Assembly: GCF_019029495.1 (NCBI RefSeq)
Contig: NZ_JAERQM010000003.1
Location: 367,098-431,097 of the forward strand
Origin: Falsiroseomonas oleicola
GTDB lineage: Bacteria > Pseudomonadota > Alphaproteobacteria > Acetobacterales > Acetobacteraceae
Length of the DNA: 64,000 nucleotides
Direction of reading: 5' to 3'
Part shown: in pieces, positions 32,269 to 41,529 of the stretch
How the letters are laid out: every line of letters begins with the position of its first letter
Numbering within the stretch: the stretch's first letter is position 1
Program-made: the position numbers and the translations under genes
Notes under the pieces: model-generated
What the model was told of the DNA's origin: nothing
Seen by the model: the letters and a program-made list of their open reading frames with translations, nothing else
Databases searched by the model: none

Positions 32269-33423
32269 GTGCCCATTGAACGCCGCCCTCCTGCCGGTAT
32301 CACCCTGCGCGGCATCACCAAGCGCTATGGCGCGGCGACGGTGCTGGACGGGGTCTCGCTGGATATCCGGCCGGGTGAGTTCCTGACGCTGGTCGGCCCC
32401 TCCGGCTGCGGCAAATCCACCCTGCTGCGCACCATCGCCGGCTTCGAGCCGCAGGATGAAGGTGAGGTCGCGATCGGCGGCCGCGTGGTGGATGCCCTGC
32501 CGCCGGCCGCGCGCGACGTCGCCATGGTGTTCCAGTCCTATGCGCTCTACCCGCATATGACCGTCGCCGGGAACATCGCCACGCCGCTGGAGATGCGGCG
32601 CCTGTCGCTCGCCGAACGCCTGCCGCTGCTGCGCCTGCTCTCGCCCCGCCGCCCGCGCATCCGGCGGGAGATCATGGCGGAGGTGGAGGTGGTGGCCCGG
32701 CAGCTCGACATCCTGAAGCTGCTGGACCGCAAGCCGGCGCAGCTTTCGGGCGGCCAGCGTCAGCGCGTGGCACTTGGCCGCGCCATGGTGCGCGACCCGG
32801 CCGCCTTCCTGATGGATGAGCCGCTGTCGAACCTCGATGCCCGGCTGCGGGTGCAGATGCGGACGGAGCTGGCGGAACTGCACCAGCGGCTGGGCGCCAC
32901 CTTCGTCTATGTCACGCATGACCAGGTCGAGGCGATGACCATGTCCGACCGCGTGGCGCTGATGGAGGCCGGGCGGGTGCTTCAGCTCGGCACGCCGGCG
33001 CAGCTTTACGACACGCCGGCCAGCATCGCCGTGGCCCGCTTCATCGGCAGCCCGCCGATCAACCTGCTGCCCGCCACGGCCCAGGCGCATGGGGTGCTGC
33101 AAGCGGAGGGGCTGGTGCTGCAGGCCGATTCGACCGTGCCGCCGGGGCCGGTGACGCTCGGCATACGGCCGGAGGCCCTGGCCCTGGCGCCGGAGGGCGC
33201 GCCCGGAACCCTGGCCGTGCGGCTGCGGCGGGCCGAGAATCTCGGCGCCGAATGGCTGCTGCATGCCGAAACCCCGGCGGGCGTCGCGCTGACCGCGCGG
33301 GTGCCGGCGACGGAGCCGGTGCCGGAGCGTTTCGGCTTCACTGTCGATCCCGCGCGGCTGCATCTGTTCGGCGCGGAGGGCCAGCGGATCGAGACCCGGC
33401 TGGGCGCGATGGTGGCGGCATGA
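32269..33423 (+). CDS. ugpC: ABC importer ATP-binding protein (UgpC/MalK type)
   Basis: The 384-residue ATPase of the carbohydrate CUT1 class has Walker A GPSGCGKST, Q-loop VFQSYALYPHM, signature LSGGQRQRVALGRA, Walker B FLMDEPLSNLD and H-loop VTHDQ, followed by the C-terminal TOBE domain with LGIRPEAL. An insertion (about residues 110-130, LPLLRLLSPRRPRIRRE) lies between Q-loop and signature. The start is GTG 32269. Its stop overlaps the first permease (ATGA). The transported substrate is probably a sugar or glycerol phosphodiester, by analogy to Ugp only. Confidence 0.93.
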   Translation: MPIERRPPAGITLRGITKRYGAATVLDGVSLDIRPGEFLTLVGPSGCGKSTLLRTIAGFEPQDEGEVAIGGRVVDALPPAARDVAMVFQSYALYPHMTVAGNIATPLEMRRLSLAERLPLLRLLSPRRPRIRREIMAEVEVVARQLDILKLLDRKPAQLSGGQRQRVALGRAMVRDPAAFLMDEPLSNLDARLRVQMRTELAELHQRLGATFVYVTHDQVEAMTMSDRVALMEAGRVLQLGTPAQLYDTPASIAVARFIGSPPINLLPATAQAHGVLQAEGLVLQADSTVPPGPVTLGIRPEALALAPEGAPGTLAVRLRRAENLGAEWLLHAETPAGVALTARVPATEPVPERFGFTVDPARLHLFGAEGQRIETRLGAMVAA

Positions 33424-34295
33424 GCAACAGCAAGGCTATCGCGGGTGCTGCCTTCGCCGCCCCCGCCTTCGCGCTGATGCTGGCGCTGCTGATCGGGCCG
33501 CTGGTGGTGCTGCTGGCGCTGTCCGTCACCGACTATCGCCTCGGCGCCCTGGCGGTGAACCTCGTCGGCCTCGGCCATTACGCCGCGCTGTTCAGCGACG
33601 AGGTGTTCCAGCGGGCGCTGCGCAACACCTTTTTGTATGTCGGCTTCGTGCTGCCGGGCGCGGTGTTCGGCGGGCTCGGCATCGCACTGCTGGTGCATGC
33701 GCGGATCAGGACGCGCAGCTTCTATGAGGTGATCTACTTCCTGCCCGTCACCTCCACGCTGGTGGCCATGGCGACGGTTTGGCAGTTCATGCTGCATCCC
33801 TCGCTCGGCCCGGTCAGCGCGATTTTTTCCGCATTCGGGCTGGCGGGCGTCGATCTTTTGAACGATCCGGATCTGGCGCTCGGCACGCTGGCGATGATCG
33901 GGCTGTGGCAGCAGGTCGGCTTCAACATGGTGCTGTTCCTCGCCGGCTTGTCAGCCATTCCGCGCGATCTGTACGAGGCGGCGGCGCTGGATGGCGCGGG
34001 CGGCGGAGCGGATCGCTTCCTGCGCGTCACCTGGCCGCTGCTGGGGCCGACGACCATGTTCGTCACCATCACCAGCACCATCGCCGCCTTCAAGGTCTTC
34101 GACACGGTGGCGGTGCTGACCAAGGGCGGGCCGCTGGGCTCGACCGAGACGCTTCTCTACGTGCTGTATCTGGAAGGCTTCCAGTATTTCCGCACCGGCT
34201 ATGCGGCGGCGATGACCATCGTGCTGCTCGCCTTCCTCATCATCCTCTCCGTCATCCAGGCGCGGGTGATCGACCGCAAGGTGCATTACGCATGA
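33420..34295 (+). CDS. ugpA: ABC importer permease (UgpA/MalF type)
   Basis: The 291-residue membrane protein has six predicted segments and the inner-membrane coupling motif EAAALDGAGGGADRFLRVTWPLL. It starts at ATG 33420, overlapping the ATPase stop by four bases, and its own stop overlaps the second permease. It forms the channel with UgpE. Confidence 0.92.
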   Translation: MSNSKAIAGAAFAAPAFALMLALLIGPLVVLLALSVTDYRLGALAVNLVGLGHYAALFSDEVFQRALRNTFLYVGFVLPGAVFGGLGIALLVHARIRTRSFYEVIYFLPVTSTLVAMATVWQFMLHPSLGPVSAIFSAFGLAGVDLLNDPDLALGTLAMIGLWQQVGFNMVLFLAGLSAIPRDLYEAAALDGAGGGADRFLRVTWPLLGPTTMFVTITSTIAAFKVFDTVAVLTKGGPLGSTETLLYVLYLEGFQYFRTGYAAAMTIVLLAFLIILSVIQARVIDRKVHYA

Positions 34296-35122
34296 GGCGC
34301 CGCGGATTTCTGGGGGCGCTACTGTCCCACGCCGTGCTGCTGGCGGGTGCGGTGCTGATGGCCGCGCCCTTCCTCTGGATGCTGCTGACCTCCATCCGCC
34401 CGCCGGAGGAGGTGTTTGGCACGGTCTTCAACCTGATCCCGACGCGCTTCGCGGGGTTCGAGAACTACGCGGAGGCGCTGACCAGCAGCAACCTGCCGCG
34501 CGCCATGCTGAATGGCGTCATCGTCTGCGTCGGAATCCTGGCGGTGCAACTGCTGTTCGCGATTCCCTCGGCCTATGCATTGGCAAAGCTGAAGTTTCGT
34601 GGGCGGGAGTGGTTGTTCGGGCTGGTGCTGTTCGGCTTGTGCGTGCCGATCCAGGTGCCGGCGCTGCCGCTGTATCTGGGCCTCGCCCAGGCCGGGCTGC
34701 TCGATACCTTCTTCGCGCTCATGGCCCCTTTCGCACTCACCGTCTTCGGCATGTTCCTGTTCCGCCAGTTCTTCCGAGGCTATCCGGAGGAAGTGCTGGA
34801 TGCGGCGCGGCTGGACGGCATGGGTGAATTCGAGATCGTCTGGCGGCTGGCGACCCCCGCCGCGCTGCCGGCGATCGCCGCCTTCTCGATCTTCTCGATC
34901 GTGGCGCATTGGAACGACCTCTACTGGCCGCTGATCGTCGTCACCTCCGCCGAGCGGTCGGTGCCGTCACTGGCGATCCTCGCCTTTCGCGATACCGAGA
35001 CGGGCGGGAATTACGGGGCGCTGATGGCGGCGGCCGCCATCACCACCGCGCCCCTCATCCTCGGTTTCTTCGCCGCGCGCCGCGCCTTCCTGCGCGGCAT
35101 CACCATGACCGGGCCGCGTTGA
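34292..35122 (+). CDS. ugpE: ABC importer permease (UgpE/MalG type)
   Basis: The 276-residue permease has six predicted membrane segments and the EAA loop DAARLDGMGEFEIVWRLATP. It also contains the MalG-type N-terminal segment FLWMLLTSIRPPEE. It overlaps UgpA by four bases and is followed 31 bases later by the binding-protein gene. Confidence 0.92.
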   Translation: MRRRGFLGALLSHAVLLAGAVLMAAPFLWMLLTSIRPPEEVFGTVFNLIPTRFAGFENYAEALTSSNLPRAMLNGVIVCVGILAVQLLFAIPSAYALAKLKFRGREWLFGLVLFGLCVPIQVPALPLYLGLAQAGLLDTFFALMAPFALTVFGMFLFRQFFRGYPEEVLDAARLDGMGEFEIVWRLATPAALPAIAAFSIFSIVAHWNDLYWPLIVVTSAERSVPSLAILAFRDTETGGNYGALMAAAAITTAPLILGFFAARRAFLRGITMTGPR

Positions 35123-35153
35123 GGCGGCCCCAAATCCGGAGAGGACCCACCAC

Positions 35154-36431
35154 ATGACGACCCGCAGAACCCTTCTCGCCAGCGGCGCCGCATTGCTCGC
35201 CGCACCCGCCATCGGCCGCGCCCAGGGCCAGGTGACGCTGGACGTGCTCTTCGCCAACCCGTCCTTCGCGCGCTTCTTCACGCCGATCGCGGAGGCCTTC
35301 ACCCGCGCCAATCCGGGCATCCGCATCGTCTTCCGCCAGCCGGCGCCGAATTACGACGAGCAGCACCAGGCGCTGCTGCGCGGCGCGCTGACCAACCAGC
35401 TTCCGGACGTGACCTTCCCCGGCTTCAACCGCCTGCCGGAACTGGCGCGCACCCTGGCGCCGCGCAACCAGATCGCCGACCTGGCGCCGCTGATCGCGGC
35501 CGAGGGCGCCGCCTGGAAGGATGCGAGTTTCAGCGGGCGCATGCTGGCGCTGGGCCAGGTGGATGGCACGCAATACGGCATGCCCTTCAACGCCTCCTCC
35601 CCCGTCGCCTATTACAATCCGGAGCTCGTGCGCCGCGCCGGTGGCGACCCCGAGAACTTCCCGAAGGACTGGGATGGCGTCGTGGCGCTCGGCGGCCGCA
35701 TCAAGGCGGCGGTGCCGGAGGCGATGGGCGTGTCCTACTACATCAACTCCTTCGACAGCGACTGGCTGTGGCAGGCGCTGATCCAGCAGGGCGGCGGGCG
35801 CATGCTGAACGCCGATGGCAGCGTCGCCTTCGGCGGTGCGGCCGGGCAGGCGGCGATGGCGATGGCGCGGCGCTTCGTGACCGATTCCGGCATGGGGCTG
35901 ATCGGCGCCGACCAGAACCGCCAGCAATTCGGCACCGGCGGCACCGGCGTGATCTTCGACAGCCCGGCGCGCCTCGGCGTCATCACCGGCCTGGTCGGCG
36001 GCCGCTTCCCGCTGCGCACGGCGCCCTTCCCCATCACCGATGCGGCGAATGGCGGCGTGCCGACCGGCGGCAATGCCGCGGTGATCCTGACGCGCGATGC
36101 CGCCAAGCGTGAGGCCGCCTGGAAATACGTGAAGTACAGCGCGGGGCCGGAGGCGCAGAAGGTGGCGGTGGAAATGACCGGCTACCTGCCGACCAACAAG
36201 CTGGCCGAGGGCGCCGATTTCCTCGGCCCCTGGTATGCGCAGAACCCCAATGCGCGGTCCGCCGCGATGCAGGCCGACAAGTCCCTGCCCTGGGAGGATT
36301 ACGGCGCCAACGGCCCGCGCATCCACCGCATGCAGCAGGAAATCCTGACCAGCGTCATGCGCGGCGACCTGGCACCGCCGGCCGGCCTGACGCGCATGGT
36401 GCAGCAGACCACCAGCATGATGCGCGGCTGA
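35154..36431 (+). CDS. ugpB: ABC importer substrate-binding protein (family 1, UgpB-like)
   Basis: The 425-residue protein has a signal peptide (MTTRRTLLASGAALLAAPA, cleavage near GRAQ, with a twin-arginine-like RR) and the SBP_bac_1 pattern: FTRANPGIRIVFRQPAPNYDE, LPDVTFPGFNRL and GMPFNASSPVAYYNPEL. It is the last gene of the importer operon, after the permeases, and its mRNA end coincides with a 44-base palindromic repeat. The best analogy is glycerol-3-phosphate or a related polyol, but the ligand is unproven. Confidence 0.9.
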   Translation: MTTRRTLLASGAALLAAPAIGRAQGQVTLDVLFANPSFARFFTPIAEAFTRANPGIRIVFRQPAPNYDEQHQALLRGALTNQLPDVTFPGFNRLPELARTLAPRNQIADLAPLIAAEGAAWKDASFSGRMLALGQVDGTQYGMPFNASSPVAYYNPELVRRAGGDPENFPKDWDGVVALGGRIKAAVPEAMGVSYYINSFDSDWLWQALIQQGGGRMLNADGSVAFGGAAGQAAMAMARRFVTDSGMGLIGADQNRQQFGTGGTGVIFDSPARLGVITGLVGGRFPLRTAPFPITDAANGGVPTGGNAAVILTRDAAKREAAWKYVKYSAGPEAQKVAVEMTGYLPTNKLAEGADFLGPWYAQNPNARSAAMQADKSLPWEDYGANGPRIHRMQQEILTSVMRGDLAPPAGLTRMVQQTTSMMRG

Positions 36432-36443
36432 ATTTGTCAAAAA

Positions 36444-36487
36444 GCCCTCTCCCCCTGACAGGGGGAGAGGGTTGGGTGAGGGGGGCT
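36444..36487. repeat. Dispersed 44-base palindromic repeat, copy 1
   Basis: The core is the inverted repeat ccctctccccctgacagggg-gagagg followed by gttgggtgag and six G then ct. An identical 44-base copy lies at 52035-52078. Both lie between convergent genes, 13-19 bases after a plus-strand stop. The hairpin could terminate or stabilise transcripts from both sides. Confidence 0.9.
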
Positions 36488-36532
36488 CCTGAAAACAAGC
36501 GTTTCAGCGCAACGCTGAAACCCCCCGCCTCC

Positions 36533-37165
36533 TCACCCCACCCGTTCCCGCCCCATCTGCGCCAGGATCTCCGGCATCCTGTCCTGCGCCTGCTGTGACA
36601 GTGTCTCGAACAGGCTGTTGCCATGCGCGTCGATGCCGACGGTGACCGGCCCGAGCCCGTTCACCGCCAGCCGCACCAGCCGGTAATGCGCCACCAGGTC
36701 GTTCCAGGCGACTTCCTTCACCGCCGTGATGGCGGCGGAATGCAGCGGCGCGCCGCCGCCGAGGAAAGAGAAATAGACGCAGCCGACCTCGGCCATCGCC
36801 TCCCGGCACCCTGCATCCAGCCCGCCCTTGCCGCCCACCGCGGTCAGGCCGAAGTGGCGGATCAGGCGCGGCATCAGCGGGTTGAAGCGGGTGCTGGTGG
36901 TGGGGTTCATGTACAGAACCTCCAGCCCACCATCCGGCTTGTCCTGGCTGTAGCTGCCGAGATGCAGCAGTGACTGGCCCTGCAGCGGGATGGGCGGGTC
37001 GATCCCGTCCTCCACGCATTTCAGGATGCGGTGATGCGTGGGCAGGCCGGCGGTGATGGTGATCTCGCCATCCAGCAGCACCATGTCCCCGGCCCGCAGG
37101 GATCGCGCATCCTCGCGCGACAGCGGCATGGTGACGCGGCGGTAGTCGGCAAAGAGCTCGCTCAT
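36533..37165 (-). CDS. Fumarate hydratase class I / tartrate dehydratase, beta subunit
   Basis: The 210-residue protein matches the C-terminal (beta) part of class I iron-sulfur hydro-lyases: LRAGDMVLLDGEITITAG at about 26-43, NPTTSTRFNPLMPRLIRHFG and AVGGKGGL near 105-115. Together with the alpha subunit it hydrates fumarate to malate or dehydrates L-tartrate. Its start overlaps the alpha subunit stop by four bases. It converges on the Ugp-type operon across the palindromic repeat. The split two-gene form resembles TtdAB, and specificity cannot be assigned. Confidence 0.9.
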   Translation of the reverse strand: MSELFADYRRVTMPLSREDARSLRAGDMVLLDGEITITAGLPTHHRILKCVEDGIDPPIPLQGQSLLHLGSYSQDKPDGGLEVLYMNPTTSTRFNPLMPRLIRHFGLTAVGGKGGLDAGCREAMAEVGCVYFSFLGGGAPLHSAAITAVKEVAWNDLVAHYRLVRLAVNGLGPVTVGIDAHGNSLFETLSQQAQDRMPEILAQMGRERVG

Positions 37166-38031
37166 TCCATCCGCTCCACAGTTCCGTCCGCGTGGATGCG
37201 TGCGCGGGTGCGGCGGTTGATCCAGCAGTTGAAGCAGATGGCGACGGGCGTGTAGCCATGCCCCGCGCTGTAATCGACATGCACGGCCAGCGCGGTGGTG
37301 TCGCCACCCGTGCCCATCGGGCCGAAGCCGGTGGCGTTCACCGCGTGCAGCAGCCGTTCCTCCATCGCCGCCAGAACCGGTTCCGGATTCACGCTGCCGA
37401 TGGCGCGATAGGTCGCCTTGCTGGCGATCTTCGCCGCGACATCGAAGGAACCACCGATGCCGACGCCGATGATGACCGGCGGGCAGTGCTGCGACCCCGC
37501 CTGCATCACCGCCTTCATCACATAGGCCTCGATATCCGCGAGGCTGGGGAAGCTGAAGGTCTCGGCCTGCGCCCAGCGGCCGGAGCCGAGTGCCTTGGGC
37601 TGGCAGGCGATCTCGATCCAGTCGACGCCGGATTCCACCTCCCAGGTCACCAGCGGCATGTCCTTGCCCTTGTAGCCGCGCTCATTGGTCAGCGGGTTCG
37701 TGACATGCTTCAGCAAGGGCGGCTGGATGCGGCCGACAAGTTCGTCAAACCCTTCCACGATGGCGGCCTTCAGGTCGCCCTCCCAGCGCGCATTGGCGCC
37801 GAGCGTCACCCGGAACACCGGCACGCCGGCATCGGAGCAGACGAAGCGGTCGGTCTGTTCCGCCCGCAGGGCGGAACCCAGCATGATCTCCAGCACCCGC
37901 TGGGCACCCTCATGCGTTTCCGTGGCGCGGGCGCGGCGCAGGGCGTCCTTGGTGTCGTCGGGCACGCGGCGCAGCGACCAGTCGTAGAGCTGGGCGGAGA
38001 GCGTCTTCACGGCCTCCTGGGTAATCGGCAT
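37162..38031 (-). CDS. Fumarate hydratase class I / tartrate dehydratase, alpha subunit (4Fe-4S)
   Basis: The 289-residue protein (start ATG 38031, MPITQEAVKTLS; an alternative ATG at 38064 adds 11 residues) carries the catalytic iron-sulfur subunit. Cysteine positions fit three cluster ligands: VCSDAGVPVF, SQHCPPVIIGVGIGG and ICFNCW. The C-terminal region has the family-typical GFGPMGTGGDTTALAVHVDY. It is divergent from the 2-hydroxyacid dehydrogenase, with under 80 bases between, so the two promoters must be close or overlapping. Confidence 0.9.
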   Translation of the reverse strand: MPITQEAVKTLSAQLYDWSLRRVPDDTKDALRRARATETHEGAQRVLEIMLGSALRAEQTDRFVCSDAGVPVFRVTLGANARWEGDLKAAIVEGFDELVGRIQPPLLKHVTNPLTNERGYKGKDMPLVTWEVESGVDWIEIACQPKALGSGRWAQAETFSFPSLADIEAYVMKAVMQAGSQHCPPVIIGVGIGGSFDVAAKIASKATYRAIGSVNPEPVLAAMEERLLHAVNATGFGPMGTGGDTTALAVHVDYSAGHGYTPVAICFNCWINRRTRARIHADGTVERME

Positions 38032-38107
38032 GGCGGACAGGCTTTCCTTCCCCAAAAAGGTCATTACTCTGGCCTTTCTGGCATCATAGCCCCACAGGAC
38101 ACGTCCC

Positions 38108-39046
38108 ATGCAAGCCATCCAAGGCGAATCCCTTCTGGTCATGACCGCGGTCCCCGCCGATCTGCGCCAGGCGCTGGAGGCGGCGGGGCACAGCCTGGTG
38201 GACCTTTCCACGCAACCGCCGGGGCCGGTCACCGGCTTCCGCATCGGCGTGACCAGCGCCATGGCGGGCTGCGACGCGGCCATGTTCGCCCGCATCCAGG
38301 GCATGAAGCTGCTGGCCAGCACCGGCACCGGGCTGGACCGCATCGACCTGGATGCTGCGCGCGCGCAGGGCTGCGCGGTGCTGAACACGCCGGATGTGCT
38401 GACCGAGGATACGGCGGACTTCGCCATCGCCCTGCTCTATGGCATCGCCCGGCGGGTGGTCTATGCGGACCAGTTCGTCCGCTCCGGAGCCTGGGCCAAG
38501 GGTCGGCCGGAGAGCGGCACCCGGCTGTTCGGCAAAACCTGCGGCATTTTCGGGCTGGGCCGCATCGGCGCGGCGGTGGCGCGGCGGGCACAGGGCATCG
38601 GCATGAAGGTCTTGTGGTCCGGCCCGCGCCCGAAGCCGGAGGCGCCCTGGGCCTATGTGCCGACCATCGCCGAACTCGCGGAAAAGTCGGACGTGCTGGT
38701 GATGTGCTGCCCCGGCGGCAAGGAAACCGCCGGGATCGTCGATGCCGCGTTGCTGAAAAAACTCGGCCCGGCCGGCTTCCTCATCAACATCGCCCGCGGC
38801 TCTGTGGTGAATGAGGCGGCGCTGGTCGCCGCGCTGCGGGATGGGACCATCCGGGGCGCCGGCACCGATGTGTTCCAGTCGGAACCGGTGCCCGACCCGG
38901 CCATGCTGGCAGCGCCGAACCTGGTGGTGGCGCCCCACTACGCCTCCCTCACCCGGGAGACGCGGGTGGATATCATCCGGATGATTGTGGAGGGCATCGC
39001 CGCCTTCCAGGCCGGGAGGCCGCATCACGACGCGACCCGGGGATAG
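38108..39046 (+). CDS. D-2-hydroxyacid dehydrogenase (NAD(P)-dependent)
   Basis: The 312-residue protein has the family NAD motif GIFGLGRIGAAVARRAQ near residue 145, the catalytic Arg in NIARGSVVNEAALV, Glu in QSEPVPDP, and His in VAPHYASLTRET. The usual PHxGS reads PHYAS here. Such enzymes reduce hydroxypyruvate, glyoxylate or related 2-oxoacids. It is the first gene of a long plus-strand catabolic run and is divergent from the fumarase/tartrate dehydratase pair, which suggests linked hydroxyacid metabolism. Confidence 0.9.
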   Translation: MQAIQGESLLVMTAVPADLRQALEAAGHSLVDLSTQPPGPVTGFRIGVTSAMAGCDAAMFARIQGMKLLASTGTGLDRIDLDAARAQGCAVLNTPDVLTEDTADFAIALLYGIARRVVYADQFVRSGAWAKGRPESGTRLFGKTCGIFGLGRIGAAVARRAQGIGMKVLWSGPRPKPEAPWAYVPTIAELAEKSDVLVMCCPGGKETAGIVDAALLKKLGPAGFLINIARGSVVNEAALVAALRDGTIRGAGTDVFQSEPVPDPAMLAAPNLVVAPHYASLTRETRVDIIRMIVEGIAAFQAGRPHHDATRG

Positions 39047-39110
39047 ACTCGTCCTGCCGATCCGGCATAAGGTCATAGAACTGACCTAAGTCGGTTCGGA
39101 GGAAACAACC

Positions 39111-39716
39111 GTGTCCATGTTGCTGCACTGGTCGCCGCGCTCGCCTTTCGTGCGCAAGGTGATGATCTTCGCGCATGAGACCGGCCTCGCCGACCGCATC
39201 ACCACCACCCGGACGGTGGTGGCGATGAGCAAGCCGCATGCCGAGTTGATGACGGAAAACCCGCTGAGCAAGATCCCGACGCTGCGCCTGGAAGACGGCA
39301 CGGTGCTCTACGACAGCTACGTCATCTGCGAATATCTCGACACGCTGCATGGTGGCCCGCGCCTGATCCCCCGCGAAGGCCCCGCGCGCTTCCTGGAACT
39401 GCGCCGCCACGCCATGGCGACCGGCTTCCTCGACCTGCTGATCCTGCTGCGGAACGAGCGGGACAAGCCGCATCCGATGCCGGAACTGCTGGCGGCCTTC
39501 GAGGCCAAGGCCCGGGCCGCGCTGGCGGCGGTGGAGGCGGAGATCGACAGCATCCCGCGCGGCCTGGCGCAATTCACCCTGGCGGTGCTCGGCAGCTACC
39601 TGGATTTCCGCTTCGCCGATATCGACTGGCGCGCCACCTGCCCGCGCTTCGCCGCCTTCCATGCCGAATTCGAGAAGCGCCCCTCGATGCAGGCGACGCT
39701 GGTGACGGAAGGTTGA
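39111..39716 (+). CDS. Glutathione S-transferase family protein
   Basis: The 201-residue protein has an N-terminal thioredoxin-like GST domain (LLHWSPRSPFVRKVMIFAHE, then NPLSKIPTLRLEDGTVLYDSYVICEYLD with the glutathione gamma-glutamyl-binding cis-Pro and DS motif) and a helical C-terminal domain. The start is GTG 39111 after a strong GGAGG. It lies 64 bases after the dehydrogenase and ends two bases before the CoA-transferase start. In such catabolic clusters GSTs often act as maleylpyruvate-type isomerases or dehalogenases, but the exact reaction is unknown. Confidence 0.88.
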   Translation: MSMLLHWSPRSPFVRKVMIFAHETGLADRITTTRTVVAMSKPHAELMTENPLSKIPTLRLEDGTVLYDSYVICEYLDTLHGGPRLIPREGPARFLELRRHAMATGFLDLLILLRNERDKPHPMPELLAAFEAKARAALAAVEAEIDSIPRGLAQFTLAVLGSYLDFRFADIDWRATCPRFAAFHAEFEKRPSMQATLVTEG

Positions 39717-39718
39717 CC

Positions 39719-40936
39719 ATGGCATCGCAACGCACGGGTCCGCTGTCGCATCTGCGGGTTCTCGACCTCGGCCGCATCATGGCGGCGCCCTGGTCGACGC
39801 AGATCCTGGCCGATCTCGGCGCCGACGTCATCAAGATCGAGCGCCCCGGCGTCGGCGACGATACGCGCGCCTGGGGTCCGCCCTTCCTGAAGGATGCGGC
39901 TGGCCATCCGACCAAGGAGGCCGGCTACTTCCTGGCGGTGAACCGCGGAAAGCGCTCCGTCACCATCGACATCACCAGGCCCGAGGGCCAGGCGGTGGTG
40001 CGCAGGATCGCGCAGACCGCCGATATCGTGGTGGAGAATTTCAAGGCCGGCGCGCTGGCCAAATACGGCCTGGATGCCGCCAGCCTGCGCGCCCTGAAGC
40101 CGAGCCTGATCTGCTGTTCCGTCACCGGCTTCGGCCAGGACGGGCCGCGCGCCGACCAGGCTGCCTATGACTTCATGATCCAGGCGATGGGCGGGCTGAT
40201 GAGCGTGACCGGCGCGCCGGAAACGCCGCCCCAGAAGGTGGGCGTGCCGATCGTCGACCTGATGACCGGCATGTATGCCACCGTCGCCATCCTGGCCGCC
40301 GTGGCGCGGCGGGCGGAGACAGGGCAGGGCGAGACCATCGACCTCGCCATGCTCGACGTGCAGGCGGCCTTTCTGGCCAATCAGGCGATGAACCATTTTG
40401 TCGGTGGCCGCGTGCCCGCCCGCGCCGGCAACCGGCATCCGAATATCCAGCCGCAGGATGTTTTTCCGGTGGCGGATGGCTTCATCGTGCTGGCGGTCGG
40501 CAATGACGGGCAATTTTCGAAGTTGTGCGAGGCGATCGGGCGCGCGGACTGGGCGAAGGATGCGCGCTTCATCCGCAACGCCGACCGCGTGAAGAACGAA
40601 TCCCTGCTGACGCCATTGCTGACTGAACGGTTCGCCGATTTCACCCGAACGGAACTGACGACGCTGCTGGATGCCGCCGGCGTGCCCTGCGGCCCGATCA
40701 ACACCGTGCCGGATGTCTTCGCCGATCCGCAGATCCAGCACCGCCAGATGCTGCGGCACCTGCCGCATCCGCATGGCAGCGTGCCGCAGGTGGTCAGCCC
40801 GATCCGCCTGACCGACGCCCCCCTCAGCTACGACCGGCCGCCGCCTTTGCTCGGCCAACATACGGAGGAAGTGCTTGCCGAACTGGGATTGGACGACGCC
40901 GCCCGTGCCGCCCTCGCCGAGGGAGGCGTGACATGA
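39719..40936 (+). CDS. Class III CoA-transferase (CaiB/BaiF family)
   Basis: The 405-residue enzyme moves CoA between acyl groups through an aspartyl thioester. It has the N-terminal CoA-binding region LRVLDLGRIMAAPWSTQILADLGADVIKIE and the catalytic Asp in VGVPIVDLMTGMYATVAIL near residue 178. A GGAAGG ribosome binding site fixes ATG 39719; a TTG two codons upstream is less likely. It overlaps the next gene by four bases. With two crotonase-like proteins nearby, it points to CoA-activated degradation of an organic acid. Confidence 0.92.
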   Translation: MASQRTGPLSHLRVLDLGRIMAAPWSTQILADLGADVIKIERPGVGDDTRAWGPPFLKDAAGHPTKEAGYFLAVNRGKRSVTIDITRPEGQAVVRRIAQTADIVVENFKAGALAKYGLDAASLRALKPSLICCSVTGFGQDGPRADQAAYDFMIQAMGGLMSVTGAPETPPQKVGVPIVDLMTGMYATVAILAAVARRAETGQGETIDLAMLDVQAAFLANQAMNHFVGGRVPARAGNRHPNIQPQDVFPVADGFIVLAVGNDGQFSKLCEAIGRADWAKDARFIRNADRVKNESLLTPLLTERFADFTRTELTTLLDAAGVPCGPINTVPDVFADPQIQHRQMLRHLPHPHGSVPQVVSPIRLTDAPLSYDRPPPLLGQHTEEVLAELGLDDAARAALAEGGVT

Positions 40937-41529
40937 CCACCCCCCGCATTCCCCTGCCGAACCGCGAGGATCTGGACGAAGCGCAGCTCGCCGTCTGGGA
41001 CAAGGTGGTCTCCGGCCCACGCGGCCAGGTCATCGGCCCGTTGCGCGCCGCCATCCACAATGCGGAGCTGGCCGGACGCTGGTCCGCGCTCGGCGAGTCC
41101 CTGCGCTTTTCCACCAGCCTGCCGAAGCGGCTTTCGGAACTGGCGATCTGCGTGACGGGCCGGCGCTGGAGCGCGCAGGTGGAGTGGTTCGTCCATGCCC
41201 GCACCGCCGAGCAGAACGGCATTTCCGCGAGCATTCTCGACGCCATGCGCGAAGGCCGCCCGCCGGTCTTCGACAAGGCGGACGAGAAGCTGGTCTATGA
41301 ATTCGCCCGCGCCCTGCAGCAGGAAGGCCGCGTGCCGGATGCGATCTATGCCGCCGGCGTCGAGGCCTTCGGTGTGCGCGGCGTGGTCGAGCTGACGGCG
41401 CTGGTGGGCTACTACACCATGGTTTCGATGACGCTGAACGCGCATGGGATTCCGCTGCCGGAGGGAGAGGTGCCGCCGCTGACGGCGCCGGAGCAGGGGC
41501 TGTTCACCCTGCCGGAAGCGGCGGCATGA
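40933..41529 (+). CDS. Carboxymuconolactone decarboxylase family protein
   Basis: The 198-residue protein has the AhpD/CMD fold motif LAICVTGRRWSAQVEWFVHARTAEQNGIS near residue 75. It lacks the CxxC pair of AhpD peroxidases, so it fits the CMD branch without redox cysteines. A second conserved stretch is FGVRGVVELTALVGYYTMVSMTLNAHGIP. It overlaps its neighbours by four bases on both sides, which shows tight coupling with the CoA-transferase and the amidohydrolase. Its reaction is unknown. Confidence 0.85.
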   Translation: MTTPRIPLPNREDLDEAQLAVWDKVVSGPRGQVIGPLRAAIHNAELAGRWSALGESLRFSTSLPKRLSELAICVTGRRWSAQVEWFVHARTAEQNGISASILDAMREGRPPVFDKADEKLVYEFARALQQEGRVPDAIYAAGVEAFGVRGVVELTALVGYYTMVSMTLNAHGIPLPEGEVPPLTAPEQGLFTLPEAAA